From positions 2,368,237 to 2,432,236 of the forward strand of contig JBBCGQ010000001.1 in the NCBI GenBank assembly GCA_037200845.1: a stretch of DNA of 64,000 bases. The letters are read 5' to 3'. Of the stretch, positions 48,690 through 58,271 are shown piece after piece. How positions within the stretch are numbered: the stretch's first letter is position 1; each line of letters starts with the position of its first letter. A program made the position numbers and the translations under genes. The notes under the pieces are model-generated. The model saw only the letters and a list, made by a program, of their open reading frames with translations. It was not told the origin of the DNA and did no database searches. Source of the stretch: Bauldia sp. GTDB taxonomy: Bacteria > Pseudomonadota > Alphaproteobacteria > Rhizobiales > Kaistiaceae.

Positions 48690-48772
48690 CCGGCGAAGGC
48701 CGGGGTCCAGCGCAACCGCCTCGGCTTGCGCAGACGACTGCGCTGGATTCCGGCTTTCGCCGGAATGACGGA
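48690..48772. repeat. Palindromic intergenic repeat, family B copy 5
   Basis: CGTCACCCCGGCGAAGGCCG plus GGGTCCAGCGCA is complementary to TGCGCTGGATTCCGGC plus TTTCGCCGGAATGACG. The right block repeats the one near 33.0 kb. Copies 4 and 5 lie side by side between the HxlR gene and the convergent flavoprotein gene. Confidence 0.75.
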
Positions 48773-48776
48773 AAGG

Positions 48777-50277
<1,501 letters not shown>

Positions 50278-50314
50278 CTATAGGCGATTCCGCCCTACCC
50301 TGCCAGTGCAGCGG

Positions 50315-50632
50315 TCACCGGGATAGGTATGCGGCGATGAACTGGTTGGCGGCGGCGAGCGCGGCTTCCAGATTGGAAAGATTCTGGTCGCCGGCCTCAA
50401 CCGCGGCCGCGGCGGTCGCCACCGCCCCGGCGCCGATAGCGCGGGCCGAGCCGAGGATCAGGTGCGCCGCCTCGCGCCGCTCCGTCCCGGTGGCCCTGGC
50501 GAGGCGGGCAAAGTCGGCCGGGGAGCCCTCCAGGAACATGCGCAGCACGTCGCGGCCGAGCGCCTCGTTGCCGCCCGTCTGGCGCGCCAGATGTGCAAGA
50601 TCGACAGGAGGATGGGCGGTGGTCGCTTCCAT
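50315..50632 (-). CDS. Hpt-domain protein (phosphotransfer-like)
   Basis: A 105-residue all-helical protein with the Hpt core: DLAHLARQTGGNEALGRDVL, MFLEGSPADFARLARATG, then the phospho-accepting His57 in EAAHLILGSARAIGA. The His and the following Gly are kept, but the usual Lys three residues after the His is Leu here. It may act in phosphorelay with CckA-type kinases, or be a decayed one. The ATG at 50632 is preferred over a TTG at 50674, because the CtrA box then has room for a promoter. It is divergent from the GPR-like gene. Confidence 0.8.
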   Translation of the reverse strand: MEATTAHPPVDLAHLARQTGGNEALGRDVLRMFLEGSPADFARLARATGTERREAAHLILGSARAIGAGAVATAAAAVEAGDQNLSNLEAALAAANQFIAAYLSR

Positions 50633-50687
50633 GGGCGCTGGATTAGCCGTTCCGTCAGTGTCTCCGGCCAGCAACGGGCCGGGATTC

Positions 50688-50703
50688 TTAAGATATCGTT
50701 AAC
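50688..50703. promoter_or_regulatory. Perfect CtrA-binding site
   Basis: TTAA-GATATCG-TTAAC is an exact match to the CtrA consensus TTAA-N7-TTAAC. It lies 56 bp upstream of the Hpt gene start and 600 bp upstream of the GPR-like gene. Its position suits cell-cycle control of the Hpt gene directly, and of the GPR gene if its promoter is distal. Confidence 0.75.
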
Positions 50704-51135
50704 GGCAAAAACCTCGGCAATCCCGGGTTGTGCGCGCCTCCGGCCGGTTTGCTGTCGCGGCTAAGTACGGCCTTCCCGGCGTCGATGCTGCAGCGCAGTC
50801 GGACGCTTCGCCGGCCCTCAACGCCCCTCATCCGCCGATTTGCGAGGATTTTCGTCAAAACCGCCGATGTTTCGGACCACGGCGCGCGAGTTTTCCACCG
50901 CCCAGTTCGTAGCCATCACACCCCGCGAGGGGTACCCTTCGGCGTCACTCAAACTGCACGCAACCGCCCGCCGCCATTCGCCAGTTACGCGCGCGCGTTC
51001 GCTTCCGTGTCGAGCCGTCACCGGCATGTTCTTGAACCTGTTTACGGTCTTAGCGGTGAACGCTCGAAGATTCCGGGTTCCTCTGCCATGAATGTGCCAC
51101 TAGGATGATTTAGCGGCATGGGTGGAGGCCACCCG

Positions 51136-51263
51136 GACTGGTCAGTTTTACCAGTCTTTGCGCGGCGTGCGCCGCGGGAGGGGGAAAGTTTGTGCGGAGC
51201 GTCCGCACGCCTCGATCTCGCGACGTTCGCTTGCGCTATTGCCGGGCGTTGATCTGCCCGGCA
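51136..51263 (+). other. Cluster of four hairpins in the GPR leader
   Basis: In 128 bp there are GACTGGT/ACCAGTC (51136-51156), CGCGGC-GTGC-GCCGCG (51161-51176), GTGCGGA-GCG-TCCGCAC (51192-51208) and TGCCGGGC/GCCCGGCA (51240-51263), all with perfect 6-8 bp arms. They lie 41-168 bp ahead of the start codon and could form a structured 5' leader. Confidence 0.55.
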
Positions 51264-51304
51264 GGCCCGATGTGGTTTTGAGTTCGGCGCGAGGCGGATT
51301 GTAA

Positions 51305-54300
51305 ATGGCAACTACCCCGAGAACCAAGAACCCCAACGACGCCGCCCTCTCGGCGGTCGAAGAGGCGCTCAGGCTCGACTATACGCCCGAGGACGGCGCG
51401 CCCGCTCCCGACACAAGTGACGATGGCCGCCGGGATCGCGCGGCCCGCACCAGCGCCAACGAACCCCGCACCACCGCCAGCCAGCGCCGTCCAGAGCAGC
51501 CGCGCGTCCCCGCGCCGCCGCGCCGTGGCGATGCCGCCGCGCCGCAGCCGCCGCGCCCGCGTGACGAGCCGCGCCGCGCCGCGGAGGAACCGCGCCGCGA
51601 TCCGCCGCCGCGCACTTTCGCCGAGGGCCCGAACGAGGCGCCGGCGCCTGTAAACCCGGTCCGCGCCCGCGCCGCCGAGCAGCGCCGCAGCCGCTTCGCC
51701 GCAAACGACGACCGCCGCACGGTCGCCGGCCCGATGCGCCGCCCCTCGCGCCTCATCTATCCGGCCGCGATGGTGCTCTCCGCCGCCTGGGCAATCTTCG
51801 TCGTCGTCTACGCAATGTCGACCGGCGGCCTCACCGGCGAAGGCGGCGACATCGTCACCAATCCGCGCTTCCTCAACGTCGCACTGTTCCTCTTCGTCCC
51901 GATCGGCTTCGTCTGGGCCATCGCCTCGACCATGTGGCGGACGCAGGAACTGCGCTACGTCGCCCGCTCCGTCTCCGACATGGCGATCCGCCTGTCCGAG
52001 CCGGAAAACATGGCGACCGACGCCGTCATCAACGTCAGCCAGGCGGTGCGCCGCGAAGTCGCCGCCGTCGGCGACGGCATCGAGCGCGCGCTCGCCCGCG
52101 CCTCGGAACTGGAACTCCTCGTCCACAACGAAGTCGCGGCGCTGGAACGCTCGTACTCCGACAACGAAACGCGCATGCGCGCGCTCATCGACGACCTCGC
52201 CGGCCAGCGCGAGGCGATCGTCATCAACTCCGAGCGCGTTCGCACCTCGATCGTCTCGGCGCAGGAAGCCCTGTCGAAGGACCTCCGCATCGCGTCGGAA
52301 TCTATTTCCGACAACGTCACCACCGCCGGCAACCGCATCACTGCGGCGCTCACCGACCGCGGCGAACAGATCACCGCCGCGCTCGGCACCGCCGGCGAAG
52401 CGATGGTCGACCAGCTCTCCGCCCGTGGCGAGGACCTCGTCTCGCGCCTGGCCGACACCGTCAGCGACGTCGCCGTCTCGCTCGCGCAGACCGGCGCGGA
52501 AGTCACCGACGCGCTGCTCGCCCGTTCGTCCGAGATCAACGAGACGCTGTCGTCGACCGGCCGCGCCATGGCCGACACGATCAGCGAGCGCGGCCAGGAG
52601 GTGAACGACACCCTCTCCTCCGTCGGCGCCGAACTCATCGCCGGCTTCGAAGGCCGCACCGAGGACATCACGAAATCGATCAGCGAAACCGGCAACATGG
52701 CCGCCGCGACGATTTCCAAGCATGTCACCGAGGTGAACGAGGCGTTGAAGTCGAACGCCGACTCCCTTCTTGTCGACCTCGCGCTCCGCGGCCAGGAAAT
52801 CGCCGACAAGCTCGACGAGACCGGCACGCGCATCGCCGAGACGATCACCAACCGCGGCGGCGAGCTCGCCGACCGCCTGTCGCGCACCGGCGACCGCATC
52901 TTTGAATCGATCGCGGTCAACGGCACCGAACTGAACGAGCGCCTCGCCTCGACCGGCGAAGCCATGGCCAACCTGATCGAGACGCGCACCAACGGCCTGC
53001 GCGAGGCGATCAACTCGGCCACCACCTCGGTCTACGACTCCTTCGACGAGCGCAGCGCCGAGCTGACGCAGCGCCTCGCCTCCGTCGGCGGCGAAGTCGC
53101 CAAGGCGATTGCCGTCCGCGGCATGAAGATCAACGAGACGATCATCGCCTCGGGCAACGAGATCGCCGAGACGGTCGCCTCGCGCGCCGGCGCCATCCAC
53201 GAGCGCATCGTGGACAGCGGCACGCGCATCGCCGACCGCATCATCGACCAGGGCAACACCATCCACGAGCGCATCGTGGAGTCCGGCTCGCAGATCGCCA
53301 ACGAGATCGAGTCGCGCGGCGCCTCCATCCACGAGCGCATCCTGTCGTCGTCGCGCGAGATCGCGGATTCGATCGAAGGCCGCGGCACCGCCATCTACGA
53401 CTCGATCGTCGAGGCGACGCAGCACATCGGCGACGCCATCGAAAGCCGCGGCACGTCGATCCACCAGAAGATCCTCGCCTCCGGCCGCGATGTCGCCAAC
53501 GCCATCGAAAGCCGCGGCGTCACGATCCACGAGAAGATCATCACCTCGGGCACCGAAGTCGCCGATGCCATCGACCAGAAGGGCCAGGCGATCCACGGCA
53601 AGGTCGTCGAAGCCGGTACCAAGTTCGGCGACATCATCCAGCGCCGCAGCCAGGAACTGGGCGACGTGCTGGAGAACCGCTTCGCCAAGATTTCGGAACT
53701 GGTCAGCGAGCGCGGCCCGGAACTGATCACCTCGCTTTCCGAGCAGGCGCACTCGATGGAGACCGCCCTGCAGAGCAAGCTGTCGCAGTTCGGCGACGGC
53801 ATCCGCCTCAAGATCGAGGACGTCTCCGAGGCGCTGGAATCGAACGCCCACCGCATCGCCGAGGCGCTCGACCACCGCTCGCGCCAGATCAACCAGACGC
53901 TCATCGAGCGCACCCGCGAGATCGCCGAGACGTTCACCTCGGGCCAGACCGAGTTCGCGGCGCTCATCGACGATCGCCTGATCGAGGTCGGCGGCAGCCT
54001 GACCTCGCGCATCGAGACGCTCGCCGAGACGCTGACCGAGCGCGCCAACTCGATCACCGACTCGCTTGCCGCGCGCAGCGAAGACGTGGCCCTCACCATC
54101 CGTGAGACCGTCACCGACGTCACGCAGCGCCTGACCAACGAATCGAACGAGGCGACCCGCTCGATCCGCTCGTCGGCCGCCGAAGCCTCGACCATCCTCG
54201 GCCGCGCCATCAACGAGATCGAGGGCATGTTCGGCGCCCGCGCCAACGCGGTCACCGAGGCGCTGGAAGTGCGCACCCGCGACTTCAACGAGGTGCTCGG

Positions 54301-56056
54301 CGCGCGCTCCGGCGAGCTGGCCGCGCTGCTGGACGGCCGCTCCAACGCGCTGCTCTACACGCTCAACAATACCGGCGCGCAGGTCGTCGAGATGGTGGCG
54401 ACGCGCAGCGAGGAAGCCGCGCGCACGCTCATGGCGAGCGGCCAGCAGGTCGCCAACACCTTCGTGTCGACCAACAACACGCTGAAGACCGAAGTTGCCG
54501 ACATCTCGACCCGACTCAAGCAGTCGAACGACGTGCTGAACGCGCTGCTCGGCTCGACCTCCGACAACCTCGCCAAGATCGAGACGCAGCTCGCCACCCG
54601 CTCGACCGAGTTCAAGGCCGCCATCGGCCACGCGGTCGAGGCGACACAGCTTTCCACCAACGAGCTCGGCGGCCAGGTCGGCAAGCTCCGCGACGTCTCG
54701 CGCGAGATCATCGAGGGCGTCGGCAGCGTCGTGAAGCGGTTCGAGGAGCAGAGCACCTCTCTCGGCGCCGCGACCCGCAACCTCGCCGACGTCAACCGCC
54801 AGATCCAGACCACCGTCGAGGAGCGCCGCCCGCAGCTCGAGCAGCTCACCGCCGGCCTCAAGTCGCGCAGCGAGGAACTCGACGGCCTGATGAAGTCGTT
54901 CACCCGCATCATCGCCGAGACGCTGAAGACCGCCGAGGAGCGCGCCACCGCCGTCAGCCGCATGCTGACGGAGAACACGGCGACCGCCACCAAGGGCGTC
55001 ATCGACAACTTCGAGACGATGAACCGCACCGCCGGCACCGAAAGCCGCAAGGCCGCGGACGCGGTGCGCGAGTCGAACAAGGCCATGATCACCGACATGG
55101 GCCAGGCGATGACCGAGCTGTCGCGCCGCTTCGCCGAAGCCTCGCGCGAGATGCGCCAGGCGACGCAGGACCTGCAGCGAGACCTGTCGGTCACCCGCGA
55201 GGAACTGCGCCGCGGCGTGCTCGAACTGCCCGAGGAGGCCCGCGAGGGTGCCGAGGCCATGCGCCGCGTCGTCGGCGACCAGATCAAGGCGCTCAGCGAG
55301 CTGTCCGAGATCATCAATCGGCACGGCAAGAATTTCGACCTGTCGAGCCCGGCGCTGGGCGAGCCGCGCATCCGCCTCGAGGCGACCGCGGTCGCCGTAG
55401 AGCCGGTGCAACTGGCGCCGACCGTCGCCGAGCCGGCCGCGGCGCGCTACACCGCCGAACCCCGCCGCGGCGGCGGCAACGGCAATGGCAACGGTGCCGC
55501 GGCTCCGCAGCCGGTCCCGGTGGCGAAGTCGCCGGCCCGCTCGGTGCCGCGCCAGGCTCCCGCCGCGCTCCGCACGGCTACGGCCAGCGACGAGGCCGGC
55601 GAAGGCTGGGTCTCCGACCTGCTGCGCCGCGCCTCGACCGACGACGAGGCCCCTGCTCCGACAATCGAACGTCCGCAGACCGCCGTGGTCCCGGCCGAAG
55701 CCAACGGCTCCGCCGCGCCGGCGGGCCTCGGCGCCATCTCGGCCGACATCGCCCGCGCCATCGACCACGACGCCGCGGTCGAGCTCTGGGCCCGTCACAG
55801 CAAGGGCGAGAAGAACCTGTTCACCCGCCGGCTCTACACGCTGTCGGGCCAGCAGACCTTCGACGAGATCCGCAAGAAGTATCAGCGCGACGGCGACTTC
55901 CGCGCCGCGGTCGACCGCTACGTCTCGGATTTCGAGAAGCTGCTCGCCGAGGTGACCAAGTCGGGCAAGGACCGCGCCGCCGGCGGCGCGTACCTGACCT
56001 CCGACACGGGCAAGGTCTACACGATGCTCGCCCACGCCTCGGGCCGCTTCGACTAA
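51305..56056 (+). CDS. Giant coiled-coil membrane protein, Growth Pole Ring (GPR/RgsE)-like
   Basis: A 1583-residue protein. Residues 1-145 are disordered and Pro/Arg-rich. Two transmembrane helices lie at about 150-171 and 190-210. A very long amphipathic helical region follows, with the C-terminal domain at about 1480-1583 (AAVELWARHSKGEKNLFTRR, TFDEIRKKYQRDGDF, KVYTMLAHASGRFD). The middle has tandem 22-residue repeats (from about residue 630, of the type SIHERILSSSREIADSIEGR), an apolipoprotein-like 11-mer-based periodicity. The layout and composition match the Agrobacterium GPR and Sinorhizobium RgsE proteins that form a ring at the growing pole, which are longer (over 2000 residues). It is monocistronic with a strong terminator. 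Confidence 0.8.
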   Translation: MATTPRTKNPNDAALSAVEEALRLDYTPEDGAPAPDTSDDGRRDRAARTSANEPRTTASQRRPEQPRVPAPPRRGDAAAPQPPRPRDEPRRAAEEPRRDPPPRTFAEGPNEAPAPVNPVRARAAEQRRSRFAANDDRRTVAGPMRRPSRLIYPAAMVLSAAWAIFVVVYAMSTGGLTGEGGDIVTNPRFLNVALFLFVPIGFVWAIASTMWRTQELRYVARSVSDMAIRLSEPENMATDAVINVSQAVRREVAAVGDGIERALARASELELLVHNEVAALERSYSDNETRMRALIDDLAGQREAIVINSERVRTSIVSAQEALSKDLRIASESISDNVTTAGNRITAALTDRGEQITAALGTAGEAMVDQLSARGEDLVSRLADTVSDVAVSLAQTGAEVTDALLARSSEINETLSSTGRAMADTISERGQEVNDTLSSVGAELIAGFEGRTEDITKSISETGNMAAATISKHVTEVNEALKSNADSLLVDLALRGQEIADKLDETGTRIAETITNRGGELADRLSRTGDRIFESIAVNGTELNERLASTGEAMANLIETRTNGLREAINSATTSVYDSFDERSAELTQRLASVGGEVAKAIAVRGMKINETIIASGNEIAETVASRAGAIHERIVDSGTRIADRIIDQGNTIHERIVESGSQIANEIESRGASIHERILSSSREIADSIEGRGTAIYDSIVEATQHIGDAIESRGTSIHQKILASGRDVANAIESRGVTIHEKIITSGTEVADAIDQKGQAIHGKVVEAGTKFGDIIQRRSQELGDVLENRFAKISELVSERGPELITSLSEQAHSMETALQSKLSQFGDGIRLKIEDVSEALESNAHRIAEALDHRSRQINQTLIERTREIAETFTSGQTEFAALIDDRLIEVGGSLTSRIETLAETLTERANSITDSLAARSEDVALTIRETVTDVTQRLTNESNEATRSIRSSAAEASTILGRAINEIEGMFGARANAVTEALEVRTRDFNEVLGARSGELAALLDGRSNALLYTLNNTGAQVVEMVATRSEEAARTLMASGQQVANTFVSTNNTLKTEVADISTRLKQSNDVLNALLGSTSDNLAKIETQLATRSTEFKAAIGHAVEATQLSTNELGGQVGKLRDVSREIIEGVGSVVKRFEEQSTSLGAATRNLADVNRQIQTTVEERRPQLEQLTAGLKSRSEELDGLMKSFTRIIAETLKTAEERATAVSRMLTENTATATKGVIDNFETMNRTAGTESRKAADAVRESNKAMITDMGQAMTELSRRFAEASREMRQATQDLQRDLSVTREELRRGVLELPEEAREGAEAMRRVVGDQIKALSELSEIINRHGKNFDLSSPALGEPRIRLEATAVAVEPVQLAPTVAEPAAARYTAEPRRGGGNGNGNGAAAPQPVPVAKSPARSVPRQAPAALRTATASDEAGEGWVSDLLRRASTDDEAPAPTIERPQTAVVPAEANGSAAPAGLGAISADIARAIDHDAAVELWARHSKGEKNLFTRRLYTLSGQQTFDEIRKKYQRDGDFRAAVDRYVSDFEKLLAEVTKSGKDRAAGGAYLTSDTGKVYTMLAHASGRFD

Positions 56057-56077
56057 CCGTCGACGCACGAGTTTCGA

Positions 56078-56107
56078 GCGGGCGCCTTCGGGCGCCCGTT
56101 TTCGTTT
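56078..56107 (+). terminator. Terminator of the GPR-like gene
   Basis: GCGGGCGCC-TTCG-GGCGCCCGT forms a stem of about 9 bp with a TTCG tetraloop, followed by TTTCGTTT, 21 bp after the stop. The convergent MFS gene ends just beyond. Confidence 0.85.
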
Positions 56108-56111
56108 GGCG

Positions 56112-57299
56112 CTACTGCACGCGCCGGCGCACGGCAAGCAGCGTCAGGAACGACAGCCCCGCCACCGGCGCCATGACGAAAAATCCGTCGATGCCGAGCG
56201 CATGGTAGATCGGTCCGGCGAGCGAGGTCGCCACCGCCATCGACACGCCGGTGACCATGGCGAAGATGCCCTGCGCCGACGCCGTCATCTTCTCCGGAAT
56301 CATGCGCGCGATGGTCTGCTGCGCGCCGAGGTACGTGGCGCCGAAGGTCAACCCGTGCAGCGCCATCGTGAAGGCGAAGCCGGCGAAGCCCAACGGCGGC
56401 ATCAGCGGGAAAAGGATCCAGCGCACGACCGTGGCGCCGGCGCCGATGAGCAGCAGATTGTGCGCACCGAAGCGTTTCACCAGCGGCCGCGCGAAGGCGA
56501 ACACCGAGATTTCGCACACCAGGCTGAACGCCCAGAACGCGCCGATCTGGAACGACGAATAGCCGAGCGCGTGCCACTCGATGCTGCCGAAGGAATAGAG
56601 GATGGCGTGGCTGCCCTGCACGACGCCGACGGCGATGAGGATGGCGAGGAACGCGCGGTTGCCGAGCACCTCGCGCGACGAGCGCACGTCGGGCTTGGCC
56701 GCGTCGTCCTCGGCCCGCACCGCCGGCGGTGTCCGCGGCAGCACGAACGAGATGCCGGCGGCGAAGAACAGCGCGATGAGCAGGAAGAAATAGATGTCGT
56801 CGGCGACGAAGATGCCGAGCAGCGCGCCGCTCGCAAGGTTCGCCACGATGAAGGCGACCGAGCCGCCCATGCGCATGCGCCCATAGTCGAGGCCGAAGCG
56901 GCGGACGCCGGTGAGCGCCAGCGCCTCGACCGGCGGCAGCGCCATGCCGAAAATGGTGAAGGCGATGCCGGTGGTGATGAGCAGCGACCAGAAGTCGTGC
57001 GCCGGATAGGCAAGCAGAAAGAGGAACGCCGCCGGCACCGTGAAGCTGATGGTGGCGAAGCGCCGGCTCGGCGCCCGGTCGGCGTAGAGCCCGGAGAGCG
57101 GCGTCAGGAACACGCGGATCAGTTGCGGCAGCGCGATCACCTGCGCGATCTCGATCTCGGAGAGGCCGCGCGCCTGCAGCCACACCGGGAAGAACGGCGT
57201 CGAGATGCCGCCGAAGATGAAATAGCCGGCGTAGAAGATCCACATCCGCAGCACGTAGTGCGACGGCGCCGCGGTAACGGCGTTGGGCTCGGTTGTCAT
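56112..57299 (-). CDS. MFS transporter (HcaT/LacY-like branch)
   Basis: A 395-residue, twelve-helix transporter. The start YVLRMWIFYAGYFIFGGIST followed by PFFPVWLQARGLSEIEIAQV resembles the MFS_1-like/3-phenylpropionate permease (HcaT) group. Helical pairs carry ALPPVEALALTGVRRFGLDY and GRMRMGGSVAFIVANLASG. The substrate is not predictable from the sequence. It is convergent with the GPR-like gene and 54 bp downstream of the phosphotriesterase-like gene in the same direction, so it may be part of that operon. Confidence 0.85.
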   Translation of the reverse strand: MTTEPNAVTAAPSHYVLRMWIFYAGYFIFGGISTPFFPVWLQARGLSEIEIAQVIALPQLIRVFLTPLSGLYADRAPSRRFATISFTVPAAFLFLLAYPAHDFWSLLITTGIAFTIFGMALPPVEALALTGVRRFGLDYGRMRMGGSVAFIVANLASGALLGIFVADDIYFFLLIALFFAAGISFVLPRTPPAVRAEDDAAKPDVRSSREVLGNRAFLAILIAVGVVQGSHAILYSFGSIEWHALGYSSFQIGAFWAFSLVCEISVFAFARPLVKRFGAHNLLLIGAGATVVRWILFPLMPPLGFAGFAFTMALHGLTFGATYLGAQQTIARMIPEKMTASAQGIFAMVTGVSMAVATSLAGPIYHALGIDGFFVMAPVAGLSFLTLLAVRRRVQ

Positions 57300-57353
57300 C
57301 TGTCGGGGCCGGCGAGAATCGTGTGGGCGGCGAGGAAACTAGCTCCAGCCACC

Positions 57354-58271
57354 CTAGCGGGCAAACGCCCGGAAAGGATTATCGCGGGTAATGGTCGCGA
57401 TCGTGCCGGCATCGACGCCGGAGGCGGCAAGCTTCGGCAGGAAGACATCGTGCAGGTAGGTGTACGGCTTCGGCGTGCCGCCCTTGGGCAGCGCCGGGTC
57501 GTACCAGCCGCGATCATGGCTGAGCAGAAGCTGACGCCCAAAGCCGGCATCGAGCACGCGATGGATATTCTCGATGTAGCTCTCGTCCGAGCCGTGCACG
57601 CCGATCCAGTCGTACTCGATGAAGGCGCCGCGCTTCGCGACGGCCAAGTGCATCGCCGGGTCGGGCTCCGCTTGCGTATGGATCGAGATGAAGCGCGACG
57701 CTGAATGGCCGGCCTTCTCGATGATGTCGAGTTGGTCCATCACGACCCGGCCCTTGATCGTATGGCTGCCGATTGCGGCGTTGGTCTTCACCGCCGCGCG
57801 GGCCGCGGCGCGGAGAATCTTGGCCTCGACCGGCGTGATGCCATCGTCGCCGGCGCTGACCTTGATCCAGGCCGCCTTCACGCCGGAATTCTCGATGCCC
57901 TCGGTGAGCTCGGCCAGCATCCAGTCGGCGAGCCTGTCCTCCGACCACTCGTGCCCGAACGGCGGCACCCAGGGCTCGCGGTAAATCCCGGTCGGCACCA
58001 CAATCGGAAAGTTGGTCGCCTGCGAGACGGCGAGGTCCATGTCAGCGCGCCGCCCGACGCCGACGGTGGAGCATTCGACCAGCGCGGTGTAGCCGAGTTT
58101 CTTGATCCGCTCGATCTCCGGCGCCATCAGCGCCACGACGTCGGCGGCCTCCGCCTCGCCGTAGCCCGGCTTGTCCCAGGTGCGCAGATCCACGAACACG
58201 TGCTCGTGCGGCAGCATCGCGCCAAGCTGATCGGCGCGCAGCGGCCCGAGCGTGGTGATCAGTTCCGTCAT
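57354..58271 (-). CDS. Phosphotriesterase-family hydrolase (lactonase-like)
   Basis: A 305-residue TIM-barrel amidohydrolase. The first metal ligands are His22 and His24 (LPHEHVFVD), the bridging Lys is probably in AAWIKVSAG, further His residues are in AIGSHTIKG and SIHTQAEPD, and the last metal ligand is Asp in LLSHDRGWY. This PTE/PHP group hydrolyses phosphotriesters, lactones or related esters; natural activities are often lactonase. It overlaps the threonine-dehydratase-like gene by 4 bp (ATGA), implying coupled expression and perhaps sequential reactions. Confidence 0.88.
   Translation of the reverse strand: MTELITTLGPLRADQLGAMLPHEHVFVDLRTWDKPGYGEAEAADVVALMAPEIERIKKLGYTALVECSTVGVGRRADMDLAVSQATNFPIVVPTGIYREPWVPPFGHEWSEDRLADWMLAELTEGIENSGVKAAWIKVSAGDDGITPVEAKILRAAARAAVKTNAAIGSHTIKGRVVMDQLDIIEKAGHSASRFISIHTQAEPDPAMHLAVAKRGAFIEYDWIGVHGSDESYIENIHRVLDAGFGRQLLLSHDRGWYDPALPKGGTPKPYTYLHDVFLPKLAASGVDAGTIATITRDNPFRAFAR

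Larger units (their letters stand above)
50633..51304. other. 672-bp divergent regulatory region between hpt and the GPR-like gene
   Basis: No convincing gene is visible here; the short reading frames are composition artefacts without ribosome binding sites. It holds a perfect CtrA box (50688-50703) and, close to the GPR-like gene, a run of four hairpins (51136-51263). Between about 50750 and 51130 I see nothing I can name. Confidence 0.7.

Noticed and set aside
48563-48772. Possible CRISPR-like array from repeated GC-rich blocks
   Set aside because: The blocks are two hairpin pairs with unequal spacing and no regular spacers; no cas genes are present.
50728-51108. Short open frames between the Hpt and GPR-like genes
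   Set aside because: No ribosome binding site, no recognisable motif and composition typical of non-coding GC-rich DNA.
51236-56137. A 1633-codon open frame on the minus strand, fully antisense to the GPR-like gene
   Set aside because: It comes from the codon bias of a GC-rich, Ala/Glu/Ile/Ser-rich repeat gene. The translation is Asp/Arg/Gly/Val-rich with no motifs, and the plus strand has the recognisable protein and terminator.
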